52,972 nt of DNA from NCBI GenBank assembly GCA_024229275.1, contig JAAESQ010000184.1, positions 1 through 52,972 of the forward strand. The letters are read 5' to 3'. Position 1 is the stretch's first letter. Each line of letters starts with the position of its first letter. Shown in pieces: positions 48,318 to 52,972 of this stretch. The notes under the pieces are model-generated. The model had not been told where the DNA came from, did no database searches, and saw nothing but the letters and a program-made list of their open reading frames with translations. Origin of the DNA: a bacterium (GTDB lineage: Bacteria > Acidobacteriota > Thermoanaerobaculia > Thermoanaerobaculales > Sulfomarinibacteraceae). The position numbers were made by a program, and so were the translations under genes.

Positions 48318-48558
48318 TTTAACACGTGAGGCTAAAGGTAGGGAAATTGCCGAATCTAACGGGGTTACCGTATTGCCCGATTGTGCGGGTTACGCGGTCG
48401 GTGCCTATCGTGTGGATTATGACGGGAGTCAGTGCAATTGTCCCGATCATACCTATCGTGACGTTCGATGCAAGCATATGTGTGCTGTGGATTATGCGGA
48501 AGGTGTCGGATTGTGCGACACTGCCGATGATGACGGTTATGACGACTTGCCATTCTGA
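48310..48558 (+). CDS. SWIM zinc-finger-like protein, copy 2
   Basis: Start at ATG 48310. The 82-aa protein repeats the plan of the preceding gene: KGREIAESNGVTVLPDCAGY, then CNCPDHTYRDVRCKH (C-x-C-x8+-C-x-H) and AVDYAEGVG. The DNA at 48333-48368 nearly repeats 48091-48130, so this is a tandem gene duplication. A DDDGYDDLPF tail is unique to this copy. Confidence 0.65.
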   Translation: MTDLTREAKGREIAESNGVTVLPDCAGYAVGAYRVDYDGSQCNCPDHTYRDVRCKHMCAVDYAEGVGLCDTADDDGYDDLPF

Positions 48559-48563
48559 CTTAA

Positions 48564-48656
48564 TTCCGGATTTTGTTTTGACTTCCGCCAACCGCGACGC
48601 ATACTTGTAATGTTCCGGCGACGCGACAACGCGACGCGACGCCAACCGCCAACCGC
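48564..48656 (+). repeat. Promoter-leader repeat R5
   Basis: TTCCGGATTTTGTTTTGACT; TTGACT 48578-48583, 16 bp, CATACT 48600-48605; leader has one extra GCGAC unit. Drives 48677-49246. Confidence 0.9.
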
Positions 48657-48676
48657 CTTATTTAGGATTAACGATT

Positions 48677-49246
48677 ATGACGAAAACAACTGCTCACACC
48701 GGTCATGCAGGTAATTCCGGTATTCAGGGTCATTCCTGTGGTCCCGATGGTAACGTTCGTACCGTTTGTGTCGGTTCTAGCGACAATAGGAAAGCTGTCG
48801 CCTTTGGCGTCTCGCTCGATTCTGCCGGTCCTATCGGTCATCGGGATAATGTCAATTTGCTTAATCATGCGGAACGTATCACCGATGAGATCTTTGCGGG
48901 TCGTGCCAATTGTGAGGGTGGTTCGCATTATCTGAATCGTGACGAATCTCCTACTTCGGGGTTCTGTGTCGGTCTGCATGAATGTGAGAGTATTAAGGCT
49001 TCGACCGGTCGTAACTACAATGCGGTTTTTGCCGATGTTGTCGATAAGTTGCTCTACGTCCATAGTAGGGGCTGGATCGAGAATGACGTTGTTCCGGTCT
49101 GTATCGGTTGGTGGCATAATAACGGAAGTCTGTTTATTGACGTTTCGTTCGTTCTTGACAATCTTTCCGATGCTATGGATGAGGGTGTCTTTAACAATCA
49201 AATCGCTATTTGGGATATTGCCGGTAATAAGGAAATTGAGTGTTGA
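48677..49246 (+). CDS. Array gene 5, unknown
   Basis: The 189-aa product reads GHSCGPDGNVRTVCVGSSDN, then VVDKLLYVHSRGWIENDVVP, CIGWWHNNGSLFIDVSFVLD and VFNNQIAIWDIAGNKEIE. The end part resembles proteins seen in other actinophage- or Gordonia-type phages (IGGW...vyvDvs...n.QiAIwDl), which I know only as hypothetical. The longest unknown gene of the array apart from 49898. Confidence 0.6.
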   Translation: MTKTTAHTGHAGNSGIQGHSCGPDGNVRTVCVGSSDNRKAVAFGVSLDSAGPIGHRDNVNLLNHAERITDEIFAGRANCEGGSHYLNRDESPTSGFCVGLHECESIKASTGRNYNAVFADVVDKLLYVHSRGWIENDVVPVCIGWWHNNGSLFIDVSFVLDNLSDAMDEGVFNNQIAIWDIAGNKEIEC

Positions 49247-49258
49247 TCCGATGGTTGG

Positions 49259-49294
49259 GGTTATGCGGGTTACTTGGCGGTGGCCCGCATAACC
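49259..49294 (+). terminator. 11-bp hairpin at the head of R6
   Basis: GGTTATGCGGG / CCCGCATAACC with the same loop as at 47917. Follows the array gene 5 stop. Confidence 0.75.
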
Positions 49295-49397
49295 GGAACA
49301 ACCGGAAAGTGGCGGATTTTGTTTTGACTTCCGCCAACCGCGACGCATACTTGTAATGTTCCGGCGACGCGACAACGCGACGCCAACCAGCCGCCAA
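49294..49397 (+). repeat. Promoter-leader repeat R6
   Basis: ACCGGAACAACCGGAAAG start; TTGACT 49324-49329, 16 bp, CATACT 49346-49351. Drives 49412-49729. Confidence 0.9.
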
Positions 49398-49411
49398 ACG
49401 AGATAACCGTC

Positions 49412-49729
49412 ATGACCAGTACAACCAGCCGGATCGTTAAAAACCTCCAAAATGCCGTACGGGGTACCTGTTCCGGTAAAAACGGTGGTCAGTATTATGA
49501 CGGTATTCGGGCTGCTATCGATCGTATCGATTACGTTTTGTCCCTATACTCCCATCGTATCGATTCTGACGATTGGAACGAAAAAACCAATGGTATCGAT
49601 TTCTCATGGGGTAACGTTAGTGTCACCTGTGAGGTTCGTAGCGATAGTGACGATCATACCTGTAATTTGGCCTGTACGTTCTATAGGATGCCTAGCGGTC
49701 GTTACGAATTAAACGCTTACGTCGTGTAG
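49412..49729 (+). CDS. Array gene 6, unknown
   Basis: A 105-aa protein after GAGATAACCGTC: SRIVKNLQNAVRGTCSGKNG, GIRAAIDRIDYVLSLYSHRI, then strands FSWGNVSVTCEVRSDSDDHT and CTFYRMPSGRYELNAYVV. Helix followed by sheet. No family. Confidence 0.6.
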   Translation: MTSTTSRIVKNLQNAVRGTCSGKNGGQYYDGIRAAIDRIDYVLSLYSHRIDSDDWNEKTNGIDFSWGNVSVTCEVRSDSDDHTCNLACTFYRMPSGRYELNAYVV

Positions 49730-49732
49730 GCA

Positions 49733-49768
49733 GGTTATGCGGGTTACTTGGCGGTGGCCCGCATAACC
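49733..49768 (+). terminator. 11-bp hairpin at the head of R7
   Basis: Third copy of the GGTTATGCGGG / CCCGCATAACC hairpin, 3 nt after the stop of array gene 6. Confidence 0.75.
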
Positions 49769-49882
49769 GGAACAACCGGAAAGTGGCGGATTTTGTTTTG
49801 ACTTCCGCCAACCGCGACGCATACTTGTAATGTTCCGGCGACGCGACAACGCGACGCCAACCGCCAACCAGCCGCCAACCAC
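49768..49882 (+). repeat. Promoter-leader repeat R7
   Basis: TTGACT 49798-49803, 16 bp, CATACT 49820-49825, leader with AACCGCCAACCAGCCGCC. Drives 49898-50641. Confidence 0.9.
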
Positions 49883-49897
49883 TACAATCGAAACAAT

Positions 49898-50641
49898 ATG
49901 TCCAAACCACCTAAGCTGCATAATCGGACTCACCTGCATAAGCACTTCATCTACTTCAACCTGCACAAACGATGCTGGTCGTTAAAAGCAGAAGAGTCGG
50001 GCGAAGCGGTACAACCGGAATATCCGGAAGGACGCCGACCAGCCGTTACAATGGTTAAGGGTCGCGTAACCGGTCATGCCGATACACTCCTCGCATGTAA
50101 TACAACCACTAAAATCAGCGAATCCGGGCGACAACGCGTAATCCGCGAAAAGCGAAAAAACGTTCATGCCGGAATAGTCGCTACACGTGTTGTAATCGAA
50201 CCACCCATCCCATTCGCTACAACCGAACTAACCGATACCCTGTCCTACAATCCCTACAAAGGGCCAACCTTCACAGACCGCAAAACCGGTGCGACCGTTA
50301 CAACCGCACCCTATGTTCTCATGAGGTCCGGTTGTAACGTTGGTCCGCCTCGTGTCTATTATGGCAATCAGTTGTACTATGCCCATTGGGAGGATGATGA
50401 CTGTCGTAAGCATAGTAGGGGTTTTATCAGTTCTGTCGAATTGCTGAATTACATCGGTCTTACCGAATTTACCGGTAAAGTCTATGCTAGCGGTTTGCTC
50501 AAATATGAGTGTCGTGAGGGTCATTTGTTCTATGCCGATAATGACGAACGTGCCGATTATCCGGAATATGAGCGTTTGAAGGGTGTTATGGCTTGGGACG
50601 GTTGTAGCGTCGCACGCGAAGTATTGTCACAATTGAAATAA
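49898..50641 (+). CDS. Array gene 7, conserved phage protein in two halves
   Basis: The 247-aa protein starts KLHNRTHLHKHFIYFNLHKR then CWSLKAEESG, and carries KISESGRQRVIREKRKNVHA, a stretch known from hypothetical proteins of many phages. The C-terminal half is acidic and unrelated in style (QLYYAHWEDDDCRKHSRGFI). Base and codon style change sharply near 50310-50345, where GTTACAACCG and CGGTTGTAAC form an inverted repeat. The gene may be a fusion or the product of a local exchange. Confidence 0.65.
   Translation: MSKPPKLHNRTHLHKHFIYFNLHKRCWSLKAEESGEAVQPEYPEGRRPAVTMVKGRVTGHADTLLACNTTTKISESGRQRVIREKRKNVHAGIVATRVVIEPPIPFATTELTDTLSYNPYKGPTFTDRKTGATVTTAPYVLMRSGCNVGPPRVYYGNQLYYAHWEDDDCRKHSRGFISSVELLNYIGLTEFTGKVYASGLLKYECREGHLFYADNDERADYPEYERLKGVMAWDGCSVAREVLSQLK
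50304..50341 (+). repeat. Inverted repeat at the composition switch in array gene 7
   Basis: GTTACAACCG and CGGTTGTAAC, 10-bp arms about 18 nt apart. Left of it the coding strand is rich in A and C, right of it in G and T. Confidence 0.6.
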
Positions 50642-50751
50642 CCGGAACAACCGGAAAGTGGCGGATTTTGTTTTGACTTCCGCCAACCGCGACGCATACT
50701 TGTAATGTTCCGGCGACGCGACAACGCGACGCCAACCAGCCGCCAACCTAT
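50642..50751 (+). repeat. Promoter-leader repeat R8
   Basis: CCGGAACAACCGGAAAG start; TTGACT 50673-50678, 16 bp, CATACT 50695-50700. Drives 50768-51178. Confidence 0.9.
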
Positions 50752-50767
50752 TTAGAGGATTTTGCCG

Positions 50768-51178
50768 ATGTTGTCAATTAGTTACCGTTTTGCGTATGAT
50801 CGGGCTCGTACCGCCATTGAGGATTCATTCGTTAAGGACGTTCCTACCAGTTATAAGGATATTCTGGCTCGTACGCTTCGTGCCGTTACTGACGAATTGA
50901 ACGCCGATGACGATTTTGACGGTGCTACCTTTAATCATGGTAATATCAGAACCGCCAGTTGTGGCGATTATCAGGGTTCGTTGTTTTTTCTGATTACTAG
51001 CAATTCTTACGATTGTGAGGCTTGGACCACCCGTGTCAGTTATGGTAGTTGTTCCCATTGTGACGCTTATGAGGCTGCTAGGGATTTGTGGGAGGATTCC
51101 GAAGATGCCGATTGTCGCGATGTTTCCGGTTTCGTCTCGCTATCGCTACACTTGTGGCAATCCATGAAATCGGTGTAA
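50768..51178 (+). CDS. Array gene 8, conserved phage protein
   Basis: Start at ATG 50768, 9 nt after GAGGA. The 136-aa product has SYRFAYDRARTAIEDSFVK, then WTTRVSYGSCSHCDAYEAAR and FVSLSLHLWQSMKSV. The W.V.VSYGSCS.CD block recurs in hypothetical proteins of unrelated phages. The CSHCD may bind metal. Function unknown. Confidence 0.65.
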   Translation: MLSISYRFAYDRARTAIEDSFVKDVPTSYKDILARTLRAVTDELNADDDFDGATFNHGNIRTASCGDYQGSLFFLITSNSYDCEAWTTRVSYGSCSHCDAYEAARDLWEDSEDADCRDVSGFVSLSLHLWQSMKSV

Positions 51179-51290
51179 CCGGAACAACCGGAAAGTGGCG
51201 GATTTTGTTTTGACTTCCGCCAGCCGCGACGCATACTTGTAATGTTCCGGCGACGCGACAACGCGACGCCAACCGCCAACCGCCAGCCGC
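51179..51290 (+). repeat. Promoter-leader repeat R9
   Basis: TTGACT 51210-51215, 16 bp (spacer with CCAGCC instead of CCAACC), CATACT 51232-51237. Drives 51305-51526. Confidence 0.9.
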
Positions 51291-51304
51291 GAGCTACTAC
51301 AATC

Positions 51305-51526
51305 ATGCCAAACGCTACAGAACGATCCTATGGAAAATCCGCTAACGTCATTACAATCCTCAAATTTGATTTTATGGAAACAACCGCTATAATCGAACTA
51401 ACCCCTACATCCGCTGCTGCCCTTGGATTCGACACTGCCGTTTCGAGCATTACAGTCCCTAAATCCCGACTAATCGACGTATGCAGTAAATGCGATACAA
51501 CCGGCACAACCGTTATGTTCGCATAA
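51305..51526 (+). CDS. Array gene 9, unknown
   Basis: Start at ATG 51305; earlier starts would read the repeat. The 73-aa protein: SYGKSANVITILKFDFMETT, AIIELTPTSAAALGFDTAVS, then a C-x2-C in DVCSKCDTTG. It has the A/C-rich coding style, unlike its neighbours. No family. Confidence 0.55.
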   Translation: MPNATERSYGKSANVITILKFDFMETTAIIELTPTSAAALGFDTAVSSITVPKSRLIDVCSKCDTTGTTVMFA

Positions 51527-51630
51527 TCCGGAAAGTGGCGGATTTTGTTTTGACTTCCGCCAGCCGCGACGCATACTTGTAATGTTCCGGCGACGCGACA
51601 ACGCGACGCCAACCGCCAACCGCCAACCGC
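51527..51630 (+). repeat. Promoter-leader repeat R10
   Basis: TCCGGAAAGTGGCGGATTTT start; TTGACT 51550-51555, 16 bp, CATACT 51572-51577, leader with three AACCGCC units. Drives 51643-51957. Confidence 0.9.
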
Positions 51631-51642
51631 GAGAAACCGATT

Positions 51643-51957
51643 ATGACGAATGTATTAGCTGGATGGTCTGTGCGTAACTGTGACGATATGTTGGGTTATG
51701 CGGATCATGAGACTCAAGAGGCTTTTGAGCGTCGTATCGCTCGCGAGCGTTATGTCGTCTCGTACGATTTTACCACCTGTAACGGTTGGGAGAAATTTAC
51801 CGTTATTGCCAAAAGTGTCATTGCTGCCGATCAATTCGTTAAGGACCATCGTGAGGGTCGTAGGCATTTTGACGATTTGATGGAACGTAGGGTCCATGCC
51901 AATCTTTTGCTTCATACCGAATTTTCCGGTATTGTCGAATATTCCAGCGAGTTTTAA
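51643..51957 (+). CDS. Array gene 10, unknown
   Basis: The 104-aa product: HETQEAFERRIARERYVVSY, then DFTTCNGWEKFTVIAKSVIA and ADQFVKDHREGRRHFDDLME. It resembles small strand-helix domains in which KFTVIAKSVIAADQFVKDH is a strand plus helix. No family. Shows the T/C wobble alternation well. Confidence 0.6.
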   Translation: MTNVLAGWSVRNCDDMLGYADHETQEAFERRIARERYVVSYDFTTCNGWEKFTVIAKSVIAADQFVKDHREGRRHFDDLMERRVHANLLLHTEFSGIVEYSSEF

Positions 51958-52062
51958 TTCCGGATTTTGTTTGACTTCCGCCAGCCGCGACGCATACTTG
52001 TAATGTTCCGGCGACGCGACAACGCGACGCCAACCGCGACGCGACGCCAACCAGCCGCCTTA
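51956..52062 (+). repeat. Promoter-leader repeat R11
   Basis: TTCCGGATTTTGTTTGACT (one T fewer); TTGACT 51971-51976, 16 bp, CATACT 51993-51998; leader carries an internal duplication of GCGACGC. Drives 52079-52279. Confidence 0.9.
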
Positions 52063-52078
52063 TTTAGGATTAACGATT

Positions 52079-52279
52079 ATGACGACTAAGCACGATTACA
52101 ACGATTACTTGGATTGCGTTAGTTGGAACGAAGAAACGCCTCATGAGGGTTGTAGGGATGACGACAGATTTGACGCTTGGGAGGGTGATGACGATTGGGC
52201 CGAGATGAACGAATGGTACGATAGTATCGAAAAGTCCATCCGCGACGATCTTGACAGTCGTACCGATTGTGACGACTAG
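52079..52279 (+). CDS. Array gene 11, very acidic small protein
   Basis: A 66-aa protein, extremely acidic (RFDAWEGDDDWAEMNEWYDS, DDLDSRTDCDD). Such DNA-mimic-like composition is common in phage anti-restriction or polymerase-inhibitor proteins, but nothing specific links it to them. Confidence 0.55.
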   Translation: MTTKHDYNDYLDCVSWNEETPHEGCRDDDRFDAWEGDDDWAEMNEWYDSIEKSIRDDLDSRTDCDD

Positions 52280-52288
52280 GGTCGCATA

Positions 52289-52410
52289 ACCGGAACAACC
52301 GGAAAGTGGCGGATTTTGTTTTGACTTCCGCCAGCCGCGACGCATACTTGTAATGTTCCGGCGACGCGACAACGCGACGCGACGCCAACCGCCAACCAGC
52401 CGCCAACCGA
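52289..52410 (+). repeat. Promoter-leader repeat R12
   Basis: CCGGAACAACCGGAAAG start; TTGACT 52321-52326, 16 bp, CATACT 52343-52348, leader with extra GCGAC. Last copy in the window. Drives 52423-52638 and perhaps the following gene. Confidence 0.9.
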
Positions 52411-52422
52411 GATAACCCTATC

Positions 52423-52638
52423 ATGCCAAATAACCCTTACAACTGTGCGATTGCCGATATTCTGGATTTTGTGAATAATGCTCTGGATGCTGCCCATGAC
52501 GGTATTGAGGATTGTATCGATAATAACGGTTCCGATCGCCGATTCGATAGGCTAACCGGTCGCGTAGCGGCATTATCCGGATTATACCTAGAATTGAAAC
52601 GATTGGAACGTCCGGAACATCCCGCACAATCGGAATAA
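52423..52638 (+). CDS. Array gene 12a, unknown helical protein
   Basis: The 71-aa acidic protein: NCAIADILDFVNNALDAAHD, then RRFDRLTGRVAALSGLYLEL. Probably two helices. Coding style switches from G/T-rich to A/C-rich midway, near 52550. No family. Confidence 0.55.
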   Translation: MPNNPYNCAIADILDFVNNALDAAHDGIEDCIDNNGSDRRFDRLTGRVAALSGLYLELKRLERPEHPAQSE

Positions 52639-52682
52639 CCGGAACAACCGGAACAACCCGCACATCCACGAGGATACCGATT

Positions 52683-52972
52683 ATGATGATTAAACAGGTT
52701 TTACCGGCTATGGGGATTGTAGCCGCTTGTGTGCTTTTTGCGAGTAGTGACGATATTGCCAATCGTGTCGATCGTAGGGCTGAGAAGGATCGCGTCGAAA
52801 AGTCGCAGCGTGACGATTGTATCAGTTATAACACTTGGGGAATCGAGAAGGATCGTCAGTGGTATAACCGGCATAATCAGTCTTGTAAGTGCAACTGCAT
52901 TTATAGTTCTAACCCGCACAAGCCGCGTAACCGTCCCTCCTCATTGCATCGGACTGAGTGTAAGAATCGCTA
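52683..52972 (+). CDS. Array gene 12b, secreted or anchored protein, 3' end cut off
   Basis: Starts at ATG 52683 or 52686 after CGAGGATACC and stays open to the window edge (96 codons visible). KQVLPAMGIVAACVLFASSD is a signal or anchor segment; then DRRAEKDRVEKSQRDDCISY and SCKCNCIY with four cysteines. No promoter repeat separates it from 12a; instead the 9-mer CCGGAACAA is repeated ahead of it. Function unknown. Confidence 0.6.
   Translation, partial: MMIKQVLPAMGIVAACVLFASSDDIANRVDRRAEKDRVEKSQRDDCISYNTWGIEKDRQWYNRHNQSCKCNCIYSSNPHKPRNRPSSLHRTECKNR

Noticed and set aside
48668-49450. Long minus-strand frame of 260 codons
   Set aside because: Opposite to a well-placed plus-strand gene with ribosome binding site and promoter; its openness follows from the word bias of the region.
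45311-52410. CRISPR array
   Set aside because: Repeats are ~100 bp, spacing varies from about 0.3 to 1.1 kb, and the spaces hold genes. No cas genes are present.
45311-52410. Integron-type cassette array
   Set aside because: No integrase, no attC-like imperfect palindromes with core sites, and the repeats are promoters ahead of genes rather than recombination sites behind them.
51067-52497. Minus-strand frames sharing a CRVAGTLQVCVA stretch (e.g. 51067-51306, 51328-51612, 51839-52033, 52276-52497)
   Set aside because: They are translations of the promoter repeat in reverse. The shared stretch comes from the repeat DNA, not from a protein family.
44988-52972. Diversity-generating retroelement as source of T/C variation
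   Set aside because: No reverse transcriptase or template-variable repeat pair is visible, and the variation is spread over many genes.

Overview
What it is: a 53-kb piece of a tailed (siphovirus-type) bacteriophage genome, cut at both ends: the portal gene runs in from the left and a small membrane-protein gene runs out on the right. Terminase, endolysin and integrase are not in the window. The host is probably a planctomycete. The best hint is the secreted 93-aa protein at 23968-24249, whose mature N-terminus (TLADMGLGNLQ...EIQGKG) looks like the short exported proteins common in that phylum. This is an inference, not a proof. Layout: (1) 1-18.7 kb, plus strand, virion genes in the usual order: portal, head-tail adaptor, scaffold, P22-type coat, small membrane protein, neck and tail-completion proteins, tail tube, tail chaperone pair with a probable -1 frameshift, tape measure, and distal tail/hub proteins. 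They are packed with 4-11 nt overlaps and broken by hairpins or terminators after the coat, completion and tube genes. (2) 18.7-22.8 kb, minus strand, replication and nucleotide genes: DnaQ-like exonuclease, MazG-like dNTP hydrolase, a 51-aa protein, and a primase-polymerase/SF3 helicase. (3) 22.8-23.2 kb, AT-rich divergent region, possible origin. (4) 23.2-44.9 kb, plus strand, early and replication genes: two ParB-like proteins, SNF2-type helicase, metallophosphoesterase, family A DNA polymerase, HNH and PD-(D/E)XK nucleases, DUF1937, a sigma-like protein, a ligase-like protein, HD hydrolase, tRNA-Asp, tRNA-Glu, several secreted proteins and a trypsin-like protease. (5) 44.9-53 kb, a 9-nt tandem repeat followed by an array of small genes, each or each small group preceded by a near-identical ~100-bp promoter-leader repeat (12 copies). 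How it works together: genes outside the virion block are split into many short transcription units, each with its own promoter of one type, TTGACT - exactly 16 bp - TATACT or TATAGT. In the repeats the -10 is CATACT. Many of these promoters are fused to an intrinsic terminator or hairpin, so each unit looks insulated from its upstream neighbour. The right-hand array takes this furthest: a modular set of terminator-promoter-leader-gene cassettes carrying mostly unknown proteins, with word and codon usage unlike the rest of the phage. I regard this array as the most likely undescribed system in the window.
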